Source: Sphingomonas panacis (GTDB lineage: Bacteria > Pseudomonadota > Alphaproteobacteria > Sphingomonadales > Sphingomonadaceae). Taken from it: a stretch of DNA of 64,000 nucleotides. Made by a program: the position numbers and the translations under genes. A model generated the notes under the pieces. That model was given only the letters and a program-made list of their open reading frames with translations. It made no database searches and was not told the origin of the DNA. Of this stretch, positions 8,743 through 16,644 are shown one piece after another. Where the stretch lies: contig NZ_CP014168.1 in the NCBI RefSeq assembly GCF_001717955.1, forward strand, positions 4,557,501 through 4,621,500, given 5' to 3'. The stretch's first letter is position 1. Every line of letters starts with the position of its first letter.

Positions 8743-9297
8743 ATGTCCGTCATGTCAGACCGCTGGATTCGCGAGCAGGCACTTTCGACCGGCATGATCG
8801 AACCGTTCGTCGATGGTCAGAAGCGCGACGGCTGCATCTCTTACGGTCTGTCCTCCTACGGCTATGACGCGCGCGTCTCCGACGAGTTCAAGATCTTCAC
8901 CAACATCGACAGCGTGATCGTCGATCCCAAGGACTTCGCGGCAAACAGCTTCGTCGATCGCAAGACCGATGTTTGCGTGATCCCGCCCAACAGCTTCGCG
9001 CTGGCGCGGACGGTGGAATATTTCCGGGTGCCGCGCGATGTGCTGGTGATCTGCCTCGGCAAATCGACCTATGCGCGCTGCGGTATCATCGTCAACGTGA
9101 CCCCGCTCGAACCCGGCTGGGAGGGGCATGTCACGCTCGAATTCTCCAACACCACGCCGCTGCCCGCCAAGATCTACGCCAATGAGGGCGCGTGCCAGTT
9201 CCTGTTCCTGCACGGCAACGAGCCGTGCGAGACGAGCTACGCCGATCGCGCCGGCAAATATATGGGTCAGCGCGGCGTCACCTTGCCCCGGCTGTAA
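8743..9297 (+). CDS. dcd: dCTP deaminase
   Basis: The 184-residue trimeric enzyme converts dCTP to dUTP, the precursor of dTTP. The family opening [14 protein letters not shown], the [16 protein letters not shown] region, the catalytic [12 protein letters not shown] with neighbouring [16 protein letters not shown], and the C-terminal [13 protein letters not shown] are all present. The length fits the monofunctional Dcd of proteobacteria. An AGGAG Shine-Dalgarno lies shortly before ATG 8743; a second in-frame ATG four codons later is possible. Confidence 0.96.
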   Translation: MSVMSDRWIREQALSTGMIEPFVDGQKRDGCISYGLSSYGYDARVSDEFKIFTNIDSVIVDPKDFAANSFVDRKTDVCVIPPNSFALARTVEYFRVPRDVLVICLGKSTYARCGIIVNVTPLEPGWEGHVTLEFSNTTPLPAKIYANEGACQFLFLHGNEPCETSYADRAGKYMGQRGVTLPRL

Positions 9298-9340
9298 GCA
9301 TTGAAACGGTTTGGGATCGGCAATGATCCTCCAAAAGACC

Positions 9341-9473
9341 GTTCGTCCTGAGCTTGTCGAAGGGCGTGTCACGCGAGCCAGCGTTTGCGGCACGTGCTCC
9401 GACTGCGGTTCGTTAGGCCGAAGCCCGCCTGAGCCGCTGGCTTGCCAGCCAGCCGAAGGGCTCAGCACGAACG
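9341..9473. repeat. Inverted repeat of the GTTCGTCCTGAGC family
   Basis: The left arm carries GTTCGTCCTGAGCTTGTCG and the right arm AAGGGCTCAGCACGAAC, with ~75 bases of loop. Related pairs lie at 28131-28196, 55692-55762 and 58032-58108. It sits in the ~300-base gap between dcd and the convergent exbD gene; apart from this repeat and the terminator at 9544-9572 I see nothing else in the gap. Confidence 0.8.
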
Positions 9474-9543
9474 CATTGATACGATCACAAAAGGTTGTCA
9501 GGCACCCTCACTCGCAGATTTCCGCGCCACGGACAGCAGACAC

Positions 9544-9572
9544 AAAAAAGGCGGCCCCGAAGAGCCGCCTTT
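9544..9572 (-). terminator. Rho-independent terminator of the tonB-exbB-exbD-exbD operon
   Basis: On the minus strand a 9-bp stem (AAAGGCGGC paired with GCCGCCTTT) with an 8-base loop is followed by a run of six T. It lies about 27 bases beyond the last exbD stop. Confidence 0.85.
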
Positions 9573-9598
9573 GGAACCTGGAAGTTACCTCGTAACGA

Positions 9599-10024
9599 TC
9601 AGAAATCGTTGCGATATTGCTCGTTGCCGATGAAGCCGAGCTTCGAAATGCCAGACCGCTTGATGACGGCGAGGACGGTATCGACCTTCTCGTACTTCGC
9701 ATCCGGATTGGGCTGGAAGTGCAGTTCCGGCTCCGGGTTGATCGTCTTGGTCTGCTCAAGATACTGCTGGAGCGTCACGAGATCGACCGGGTTACCGTTC
9801 CACTGCACCACGCCGGCCGCATCGACGATCACCTTGTTCTTCACGGAATCGACGATTGGTGTGTTGGTCTTGCTGTTGATCGGCAGATCGACCTTCACCG
9901 CGTGCGTCTGCGGCGGGATGGTGATGATGAACATGATGAGCAGAACCAACATGACGTCGATCAACGGCGTCGTGTTGATGTCCATCATCGGTTCGCCTTC
10001 ACCGCGACCAGAACTCATTGCCAT
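9599..10024 (-). CDS. exbD: ExbD-family biopolymer transport protein (second copy)
   Basis: The 141-residue inner-membrane protein has a short cytoplasmic N terminus, the conserved MMDINTTPLIDVMLVLLIMF segment with the proton-conducting Asp inside the single membrane helix (residues ~20-42), and a periplasmic domain. It works with ExbB and TonB to couple the proton gradient to outer-membrane transporters. It is the last gene of the tonB-exbB-exbD-exbD operon and is followed by a clear terminator. Having two ExbD paralogues is common in related alphaproteobacteria and xanthomonads. Confidence 0.92.
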   Translation of the reverse strand: MAMSSGRGEGEPMMDINTTPLIDVMLVLLIMFIITIPPQTHAVKVDLPINSKTNTPIVDSVKNKVIVDAAGVVQWNGNPVDLVTLQQYLEQTKTINPEPELHFQPNPDAKYEKVDTVLAVIKRSGISKLGFIGNEQYRNDF

Positions 10025-10067
10025 ATGGAAATTTCCCTAAAACCGCGGCCCCAAAATGCCTGAATGA

Positions 10068-10553
10068 TCATTCGCCGGGGACGACGTTGGGCGGCGGCTG
10101 CGAAATGAAGCCGACCTTTGCGAAGCCCGCCATCTGCATCGTGTAGATCGCGCCACCGATGCACTTGTAGGGCACGTTCACGTCGCCACGGATATGCGCC
10201 TCGGGCAGATCGTCCGGGGTAAGATTGGCAGCGCCGCCGAGCCGCTTCACTTCGGATTCGAGCTTGTCGACCGCGCGCTTCAGCAGTTCCTCGTGCGTCA
10301 CGCGCGTGAGGTTCCAGTAGACCGCGCAATTGCCGCTGGTATCCTCAACCACGGACAGGCTGACGTTCTCGGGCTTGGTCGTCGTCGGATCGTATTTCAC
10401 GTCCGGCAACTTCAGCTTGATGTTCTGAACCACCACCGGAACGGTGATCAGAAAGATGATGAGGAGCACCAACATGACGTCCACGAGCGGCGTCGTGTTG
10501 ATGTCCGACATCGGCGTATCGCTGTCAGTTGGTGCGCCAGTGCTCATCGCCAT
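10068..10553 (-). CDS. exbD: ExbD-family biopolymer transport protein (first copy)
   Basis: The 161-residue paralogue of the downstream ExbD has the motif MSDINTTPLVDVMLVLLIIF, with the membrane Asp intact, and a longer periplasmic domain. A pair of cysteines in the periplasmic part (one in GNCAVYWN, one in YKCIGGAIY) could form a disulfide and is absent from the second copy. It lies between exbB and the other exbD with short gaps on the same strand. Confidence 0.92.
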   Translation of the reverse strand: MAMSTGAPTDSDTPMSDINTTPLVDVMLVLLIIFLITVPVVVQNIKLKLPDVKYDPTTTKPENVSLSVVEDTSGNCAVYWNLTRVTHEELLKRAVDKLESEVKRLGGAANLTPDDLPEAHIRGDVNVPYKCIGGAIYTMQMAGFAKVGFISQPPPNVVPGE

Positions 10554-10646
10554 GGACGGCTATCCTATTCTCAACAGTCGTACTGCCGGAACAACTTCCG
10601 GCAGCGGAGGGTGGGAGCCGCCGCATGAACGGCTCCCATATGCTGC

Positions 10647-11405
10647 TTACTTGGTAACGGTGGTCGCGGGCTTGACGGGAGCCACCGGAGCCTTGCGTGC
10701 TGCGATCGTCGGCTTCACGGCACCGTCCGAAGCGATGTAGCCGAGCACGTCGTTCGAGAACGCGCTGAGGTTCTCGGCGATCGCCTTGTTGCGGCGCTGC
10801 AGGTAGTTGAACGCGAGCACCGCGGGAACCGCGACGACCAGACCGAAGGCGGTCATGATGAGCGCCTCACCGACCGGACCTGCGACCTTGTCGATCGATG
10901 CCTGGCCAGCCTGACCGATCTTGATGAGCGCGCGGTAAATACCGAGCACGGTACCGAACAGACCAATGAACGGCGCGGTCGAACCGACCGTCGCGAGGAA
11001 GGCGAGACCGCCACCGAGCTGCGAGTTGATCGCCGCTTCCGAGCGGGCGAGCGAACCGTGAACCCAGTCATGCGCTTCGACCGGATCGGTCAGGCGGCCA
11101 TGCTGTTCCTGAGCGAGCAGGCCGTCGTCGACGATCTGGCGGTAGGCCGAGTTCTTCTCGAGCTTGGCAGCGCCTTCGCGCAGGCTGTTGGCGGCCCAGA
11201 ACTGGGTGCCGACGCGCTTGCCCTGGTTGATGACCTTCTGCTGCTCGAACAGCTTGGTGAACAGGATGTAGAGCGTGAAGAAGAGGAAGATCGTCAGAAT
11301 GACTGCGACGGTCCAGGTGACCGGGCCGCCTTCGTTCAGCGAGTTCATCAGGCCGAAATTGTTCTCGGGCGGCGTCGCCCCGGCAGCGAGAATGGTGGTG
11401 AGCAT
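10647..11405 (-). CDS. exbB: MotA/TolQ/ExbB proton channel protein
   Basis: The 252-residue protein has an N-terminal segment before the first membrane helix (~residues 33-55, TVAVILTIFLFFTLYILF), a cytoplasmic region, and the paired helices of the proton-channel domain, including FLATVGSTAPFIGLFGTVLGI and GEALIMTAFGLVVAVPAVLAF. It forms the ExbB pentamer around ExbD and powers TonB. The C-terminal ~30 residues are Ala/Pro/Val-rich, an extension likely cytoplasmic. It follows tonB directly and precedes the two exbD genes. Confidence 0.94.
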   Translation of the reverse strand: MLTTILAAGATPPENNFGLMNSLNEGGPVTWTVAVILTIFLFFTLYILFTKLFEQQKVINQGKRVGTQFWAANSLREGAAKLEKNSAYRQIVDDGLLAQEQHGRLTDPVEAHDWVHGSLARSEAAINSQLGGGLAFLATVGSTAPFIGLFGTVLGIYRALIKIGQAGQASIDKVAGPVGEALIMTAFGLVVAVPAVLAFNYLQRRNKAIAENLSAFSNDVLGYIASDGAVKPTIAARKAPVAPVKPATTVTK

Positions 11406-11466
11406 GCGGTAACTTCCCTCTCGATAAACCCCCGGCGCCCGATCTCAGGCGCGCCGGGGAAGATGA

Positions 11467-12132
11467 TTATTCAGGCAAAACCCATTTGACCGGCAAGGTC
11501 GTCGTCGAAACGATCGGACTGCCCGAAGCGTCCATCGCGGGCGAATATTTCACCCGACGCTTGGCGATGCTGCACGTGGTCGAATCGAGGTCGGAGTTTC
11601 CGCTCGATGTCGTCACGACGCAGTCGGTCACACGACCGTCAGTGCCGACGGTCAGCCTGGCCACGACACGTCCCTGGGCTTCGGCGCGCAGCGCCGCAGC
11701 AGGATAGGCGTCAGGGCCGAAGAACTGGCCGGGGTTACCCTTCAGACCAGCAGCCTTCGACACGACCGGCGGCGCGGGCGGCGCTGGCGGTGCCGGCGGA
11801 GCGGCCCTCGGGGTGATCTGGATTGCCGGCGGCGGGGTTTGCACCGTCTGGATCACCGGCGGCGGGGATTGCACCTGCACGATCGGCGGCGGCGATACCA
11901 CGGGAGGCGGCTGCACCTGAGGCTGATCTGGCGGTGGCGGGGGTGGCGGTTTATCCGGCGGCGGCGGTGGCGGTGGCGCCACGTCGAACGTATTAAGCTT
12001 TTCTTGCGCCTTCTTGATATATTTGAAGGCAAGCCCGTTCACGAATGCCCACCCGAATGCAGCGACCACGATCGAAACGATCACGATCGAGACAATACGG
12101 CTGCCACTTGTATCTCGATCAGCGTAAGCCAT
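11467..12132 (-). CDS. tonB: TonB energy transducer
   Basis: The 221-residue protein has one N-terminal membrane helix (~16-36), a long proline-rich periplasmic spacer (~48-130, repeats of PPPPPP, QPPP and QTPPPAI) and a C-terminal TonB domain of about 80 residues beginning around QFFGPDAYPAAALRAEAQG. It transmits proton-gradient energy from ExbB/ExbD to TonB-dependent outer-membrane receptors. It is the first gene of the four-gene operon and has an AGGAG 12 bases before ATG. No clear Fur box was recognised upstream, and no receptor gene is in the window. Confidence 0.94.
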   Translation of the reverse strand: MAYADRDTSGSRIVSIVIVSIVVAAFGWAFVNGLAFKYIKKAQEKLNTFDVAPPPPPPPDKPPPPPPPDQPQVQPPPVVSPPPIVQVQSPPPVIQTVQTPPPAIQITPRAAPPAPPAPPAPPVVSKAAGLKGNPGQFFGPDAYPAAALRAEAQGRVVARLTVGTDGRVTDCVVTTSSGNSDLDSTTCSIAKRRVKYSPAMDASGSPIVSTTTLPVKWVLPE

Positions 12133-12353
12133 TCAGTAACGAAACTCCTCTGTATACGACGGCGGCGCTTTGTACCGTGCCGTAATGCCCGCTCGTAACT
12201 GCCCTTGCGTGGGCTAGTGTATCCTGGACAGGCCAAACCTGTATCGCGGTGAAAACCACGAAGCAAACGCTTTGTCCCCTCGAAAGCCCCTAGCGAGCTT
12301 CCGTGGCAGAATTATTTCTGTATCCAGACGAAACGATCGGCTAACCAGCGACA

Positions 12354-13193
12354 ATGGCCAAGATTCCCGAAATCGCACTTTTTTGCGCGCTCGCAGCATT
12401 ATCCTGCGCCCCCGCAGGTGCCCAGCAGCTGGCTTCGCCGTCCGAACAGGCGCCGATGGCGACTTTGTCCTATACCCGATTCGCGGACCTGATTGTTAAC
12501 GCTCCCACGATCGTCGATGCGACGATCCACAGTGTCGCTTCGATCAAGGGGCCTGCCGCGGCCGACGTTAAGCCGGGCTACGCGCGAGTCTATATAGAGG
12601 CGGATGTCACCGCGTTGATCCGCGCGCCGGGTGCGCTACCGCCGACGATCGGCTATGTCGCCGATATCCCGCTGGACGCGCGTGGGCGGATGCCCAAGCT
12701 GCGCAAGCTCCGCGTGCTGCTGTTCGCCCGCCCTGCCCGCCAGCCCGGCCAGATTCAGCTCGTCGCGCTCGACGGGCAGCGCACCTGGTCGCCCGAGGCG
12801 GACGCGCTCACCCGCAAGATCGCCACCGAAGTGGTCGCGACGGGCGCGCCGCCCGCCATCACCGGCGTCGGCCATGCCTTCCACACGCCGGGCGCGCTTC
12901 CCGGCGAAGGCGAGACGCAGATTTTCCTTACCACCGCCGATGGCAGCCCGGTCTCGCTGACCGTCGCACGCAAACAGGGCGAACCGCCACGCTGGTCGCC
13001 GTCGTTCGGCGACCTCGCCGATCCCAACGCGGCGGCGCCCCAGCATGATACCTTGCTCTGGTATCGCCTCGCCTGCGGCCTGCCGGCGGCGCTGCCCGAC
13101 AGCAGCACCGCCGGGATCGACCCGTCCGAAGCGGCGATCGCGCGCGAGGATTACAAGGTCGTGCTGGACTCGCTCGGCAGCTGCGATCGGTAA
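12354..13193 (+). CDS. Secreted hypothetical protein, 279 aa
   Basis: The N terminus is a signal peptide (hydrophobic residues ~6-20, likely cleavage after AGAQ near 24). The mature part is an exported protein with a first domain around YTRFADLIVNAPTIVDATI and a later TLLWYRLACGLP near the C terminus; there are two to three cysteines that could pair. I recognise no catalytic motif or named family, although the style is that of conserved sphingomonad periplasmic proteins. It is divergent from tonB across a 221-base intergenic region that must hold both promoters. Confidence 0.75.
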   Translation: MAKIPEIALFCALAALSCAPAGAQQLASPSEQAPMATLSYTRFADLIVNAPTIVDATIHSVASIKGPAAADVKPGYARVYIEADVTALIRAPGALPPTIGYVADIPLDARGRMPKLRKLRVLLFARPARQPGQIQLVALDGQRTWSPEADALTRKIATEVVATGAPPAITGVGHAFHTPGALPGEGETQIFLTTADGSPVSLTVARKQGEPPRWSPSFGDLADPNAAAPQHDTLLWYRLACGLPAALPDSSTAGIDPSEAAIAREDYKVVLDSLGSCDR

Positions 13194-13211
13194 GGCCAGT
13201 TTCGCAGCAGC

Positions 13212-13583
13212 TCAGCGGCGGTGGCGAACCAATGTGATGCCGATCGATTCGCCGGCCTCGGCAATGGCGAGCTTGACGATTTTGACCTGAACGCGCCGCA
13301 CCCGTGCGTCCTGCAGGAACAGGGTATCGGCGATATGATCCGCCACCGCCTCGATCAGCGTGAAGTGAACGCCGGTGGGCAGCGCGGTGGTCGCGGCGCG
13401 CTTGAGATCGAGGTAATTCTTGGACATGCCGAGCGGATCGTCGGGTGCGAAATGCGCCGGGCAGTCGAGATCGACCGACAGCGAGATGCGCAGCGGCTGC
13501 GGCAGGTGGGTTTCTTCCGAATAGATGCCGGTCAGCACCTGTACTTCGAGATCATGTACTTCAAGGCAAAGCCGGTCGTCCAA
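13212..13583 (-). CDS. folB: Dihydroneopterin aldolase
   Basis: This ~123-residue enzyme splits 7,8-dihydroneopterin to 6-hydroxymethyl-dihydropterin in folate synthesis. The family elements are LEVHDLEVQVLTGIYSEE (with the catalytic Glu), the SKNYLDLKRAATT region, FTLIEAVADHIADTLF, and VKIVKLAIAEA (with the catalytic Lys) near the C terminus. No ATG is available. TTG 13583 is chosen because GAGGA lies eight bases upstream; a second TTG at 13598 would overlap that ribosome site. It is tail-to-tail with the secreted protein gene. Confidence 0.82.
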   Translation of the reverse strand: MDDRLCLEVHDLEVQVLTGIYSEETHLPQPLRISLSVDLDCPAHFAPDDPLGMSKNYLDLKRAATTALPTGVHFTLIEAVADHIADTLFLQDARVRRVQVKIVKLAIAEAGESIGITLVRHRR

Positions 13584-13728
13584 TGCGCGCGTCCTCAAGA
13601 TGTGCTATGCGCGCGCCATAGCAGATGCCGCGACCGTGGGAACCGCCGCGCGTATTCAGCTTGCGTTGGCGCACGGCGGCGCTAAAGCGCGCGGCCCCGG
13701 TCGCCCTTCTGCCGGGACGTTGCGGACG

Positions 13729-14241
13729 ATGCCTGTGATCGCGATTGTGCCCCTTGCCGAGATCGACACCGCCGCGACCGAGCAGTTGCTCGATCGTGCG
13801 TTCGGGCCGGACCGGCACCGCCGCACCGCCTATCTGATCCGCCAGGGCACCAGCGCCATTCCCGCGCTCAGCTTCGCGGCGGTCGCGGACACTGCGCTGG
13901 TCGGCACGATCCAATGCTGGCCGGTGCGGCTGGTGCGCGACGGCGGCGGCAACGATCCGCTGGTGATGGTCGGGCCGATCGCGGTCGAGCCGGCGCGGCA
14001 GGGCGAAGGCGTCGGCCAGCGGCTCACCCATCACGCGATCCGCGCCGCCGAGGCATCGGGCGCGCCCCCGCTGATGCTGATCGGCGACCCCGAATATTAT
14101 GGCCGCTTCTTCGGGTTCGATGCGCGCGCGACCGCGCTGTGGCGCGCGCCCGGCCCGGTCGAGCAGCGCCGCCTGCTCGCGCGCGGCGCCGCGCCCGAGG
14201 CTGCGGGAATGCTCGCTCCGCGCATACCTGCGCTCGCCTGA
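13729..14241 (+). CDS. GNAT-family N-acetyltransferase
   Basis: A 170-residue single-domain GNAT protein. The acetyl-CoA binding region is visible as VGPIAVEPARQGEGVGQRLT (motif A, the Q/R-x-x-G-x-G/A type near residue 88), and the C-terminal LIGDPEYYGRFFGFDA matches the YYGRFGF region of the YhbS-like branch. It should acetylate a small amine or protein N terminus; the substrate cannot be told. ATG 13729 fits the family; the open frame further upstream lacks similarity. It points away from folB. Confidence 0.87.
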   Translation: MPVIAIVPLAEIDTAATEQLLDRAFGPDRHRRTAYLIRQGTSAIPALSFAAVADTALVGTIQCWPVRLVRDGGGNDPLVMVGPIAVEPARQGEGVGQRLTHHAIRAAEASGAPPLMLIGDPEYYGRFFGFDARATALWRAPGPVEQRRLLARGAAPEAAGMLAPRIPALA

Positions 14242-14291
14242 ATCCAGCACCTGACTTTACGCGACCGCCGGGCTGGCTTACCGCCCGCACC

Positions 14292-14858
14292 ATGCCGATG
14301 GACCCCATGCCCGATTTGTCCGCGCTCTCGCTCGCCGAGATCGCGCGGCTTGCCGAAGACCAGAAACTCCCGCCGATCGAGCGGTGGAACCCCACGCACT
14401 GCGGCGACAGCGAGATGCGAATCGCCCGCGATGGCACCTGGTATCATCAGGGCTCGCCGATCGGACGCGAGGCGATGGTGCGGCTGTTTTCGACGATCCT
14501 GCGGCGCGAGGCCGATGGCGGCTACGTGCTCGTCACCCCCGTCGAGAAGCTCGACATCGCGGTCGAGGATGCGCCGTTCGTCGCGGTCGAGCTGAAGGCG
14601 GAAGGGTCGGGCCAGGCGCAGTCGCTCGTCTTCCGGCTCAACACCGGCGATCTCGTCACCGCCGGTCCGGATCATCCGCTGCGATTCGTCGCTGGCGAGG
14701 ATGGCCCCCGCCCCTATCTCGCCGTGCGCGGCGGGATGGACGCTTTGGTCGCGCGTCCGGTCTATTACGAACTCGCCGCTCTCGCGATCGCGAGCGGCGA
14801 CGAGCCGCCCGGCCTGTGGAGCAAGGGCGCGTTCTTCGCGCTGGAGCCGACCGAATGA
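14292..14858 (+). CDS. DUF1285 domain protein
   Basis: A ~188-residue cytoplasmic protein. Characteristic DUF1285 stretches are PPIERWNPTHCGDSEMRI, DGTWYHQGSPIGREAMVRLF, and the C-terminal LVARPVYYELAALAI. Family structures show a two-domain, possibly ligand-binding protein, but its role is not established. Several in-frame ATG codons lie close together (14292, 14298 and 14307), so the exact start is open. Its stop overlaps the Nudix gene by ATGA, starting a tightly coupled DUF1285-Nudix-cca set. Confidence 0.86.
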   Translation: MPMDPMPDLSALSLAEIARLAEDQKLPPIERWNPTHCGDSEMRIARDGTWYHQGSPIGREAMVRLFSTILRREADGGYVLVTPVEKLDIAVEDAPFVAVELKAEGSGQAQSLVFRLNTGDLVTAGPDHPLRFVAGEDGPRPYLAVRGGMDALVARPVYYELAALAIASGDEPPGLWSKGAFFALEPTE

Positions 14859-15457
14859 TTCTGGTCGAACGGCTGCGCCACGCACTCGCCGCCGGCCATG
14901 CCGAGGATACCATCCTGCTGACCGGCGATCATGTCGATGGCGCGCCGCTCCCTACCGGAGCCGATGTCCGCGCGGCGGTGCTGGTGCCCGTCACCGATCG
15001 CGCGCAACCCGGCGTCATCCTCACACGCCGTACCGATACGATGAAGCGCCACGCCGGACAGGTCGCCTTTCCCGGCGGCCGGATCGATCCCGACGATGCC
15101 GATGCCGTCGCCGCCGCGTTACGCGAGGCAGAGGAAGAGATCGCCTTGCCGCGCGAGCGGGTGATCGTCGTCGGGGAAAGCGATCCCTATCGCACCATCA
15201 CCGGCTTCAGCGTGACGCCGGTGGTGGCCGTGGTCCCGCCCGATCTCGTGCTGGTGCCGAGCGCCGCCGAAGTCGCCGAAGTGTTCGAGGTGCCGCTCGA
15301 TTTCCTGCTCGATTCGGGCAATCACCTCGAAGTGTCGGTCGAATGGCAGGGCCGCAACCGGCATTATTACGAGATCCTGTGGGGCGGTCAGCGAATCTGG
15401 GGCGCGACCGCGGCGATGATCGTCAACCTCTCGCGGCGGTTGCGATGGGCGGGCTGA
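14855..15457 (+). CDS. Nudix hydrolase, CoA-pyrophosphatase type
   Basis: The 200-residue enzyme carries a Nudix region running from FPGGRIDPDD through ALREAEEEIAL, with the one-residue-longer spacing seen in CoA-diphosphatase Nudix proteins, and the preceding MKRHAGQVAFPGG typical of this branch. It probably hydrolyses CoA or acyl-CoA to phosphopantetheine and 3',5'-ADP, using Mg2+ bound by the Glu cluster. It overlaps DUF1285 by ATGA and the CCA gene by 13 bases. Confidence 0.9.
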   Translation: MILVERLRHALAAGHAEDTILLTGDHVDGAPLPTGADVRAAVLVPVTDRAQPGVILTRRTDTMKRHAGQVAFPGGRIDPDDADAVAAALREAEEEIALPRERVIVVGESDPYRTITGFSVTPVVAVVPPDLVLVPSAAEVAEVFEVPLDFLLDSGNHLEVSVEWQGRNRHYYEILWGGQRIWGATAAMIVNLSRRLRWAG

Positions 15458-16644
15458 TCCTGCCCCACGCCGCATGGCGGTCGCGGCCGGGTCTCGACCG
15501 ATTGTGCGAAGTGCTGGGTCCGGGCGCGTCGCGCTTCGTCGGGGGCGCGGTGCGCGATACGCTGCTCGGGATCGATGTGGCCGACATAGACCTCGCCACC
15601 GCGCTGCCGCCCGAGGACGTGCTCGACCTTCTGCGCGCAAGCGGCATCAAGGCGGTGCCGACCGGCCTCGCCCACGGCACGATCACCGCCGTCTTGCCCG
15701 AAGGCCCGGTCGAAGTGACGACGCTGCGCCGCGACGTGGCAACCGATGGCCGCCACGCCACCGTCGCCTTCACGCGGGCGTGGGAAGAGGATGCCGCGCG
15801 CCGCGACTTCACGATCAACGCGCTCTATGCCGATCCGCGCACCGGCGAGGTGTTCGATTATTTCGGCGGGGTCGACGATCTCGCGGCGCGGCGCGTCCGC
15901 TTCATCGGTGATCCGCTCCAGCGCATCGCCGAGGATCATCTGCGCATCCTGCGCTTCTTCCGCTTCCACGCGCGCTTCGGCGAGACGGTCGATGCGGACG
16001 GACTGGCGGCGTGCGCGGCGCGTGCCAATGACCTGATGGCGCTGTCGCGCGAGCGGATCGCGGCCGAACTGCTCAAGCTGCTGCTCGCGGACAATGCCGT
16101 GTCCACGGTCGCGCTGATGATCGACAAGGGCATCTTCCGCCCCGTTCTGCCCGAGATCGTAGCAGCCGACCGCCTTGCCCGGCTGGCGACGCGCGAGGCG
16201 GACAGCGGGACCGCGCCCAACCCGATCCGCCGCCTCGCCGCGCTGTTGCCGGCCGATGCGACGATCGCGGAGGATGTCGGCGCGCGGCTGAAGCTTTCCA
16301 ACCTCGATCGCCGCCGCCTCGTCAGCGCCACCCAGCCCGCCGGGGACGCACCGGCAAAAGCGATCGCCTACACGCTCGGCCCCGATCTCGCGACCGACCG
16401 GCTGCTGCTGTCGGATCGCCCGGCCGCCGATGTCGAATCGATCGCTGGCTGGCAGCCGCCCCGCCTGCCGGTCAGCGGCGGCGCGCTGGTCGAACGCGGC
16501 GTCCGCAAGGGTCCGGAGGTCGCCAGACTGCTCCGCACGATCGAGGCGGAATGGGTGCGCGAGGGTTTTCCCGATCAGACCCGGCTCGACGCGATCGTCG
16601 ATGCGGCACTCGATCAGTGGCGGCGGGTTTCCAGCAACGCATAA
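15445..16644 (+). CDS. cca: CCA tRNA nucleotidyltransferase / poly(A) polymerase family
   Basis: The 399-residue class II nucleotidyltransferase has the N-terminal signature FVGGAVRDTLLGIDVADIDLA, with the Gly pair and the catalytic D-x-D, then RRDFTINALYADPRTGEV and DPLQRIAEDHLRILRFFRF. It adds or repairs the 3' CCA of tRNAs; a poly(A) polymerase role cannot be excluded from sequence, but the context and size favour CCA addition. ATG 15445 lies within the Nudix 3' end. The 3' end overlaps the convergent GGDEF-EAL gene by 31 bases. Confidence 0.9.
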   Translation: MGGLILPHAAWRSRPGLDRLCEVLGPGASRFVGGAVRDTLLGIDVADIDLATALPPEDVLDLLRASGIKAVPTGLAHGTITAVLPEGPVEVTTLRRDVATDGRHATVAFTRAWEEDAARRDFTINALYADPRTGEVFDYFGGVDDLAARRVRFIGDPLQRIAEDHLRILRFFRFHARFGETVDADGLAACAARANDLMALSRERIAAELLKLLLADNAVSTVALMIDKGIFRPVLPEIVAADRLARLATREADSGTAPNPIRRLAALLPADATIAEDVGARLKLSNLDRRRLVSATQPAGDAPAKAIAYTLGPDLATDRLLLSDRPAADVESIAGWQPPRLPVSGGALVERGVRKGPEVARLLRTIEAEWVREGFPDQTRLDAIVDAALDQWRRVSSNA

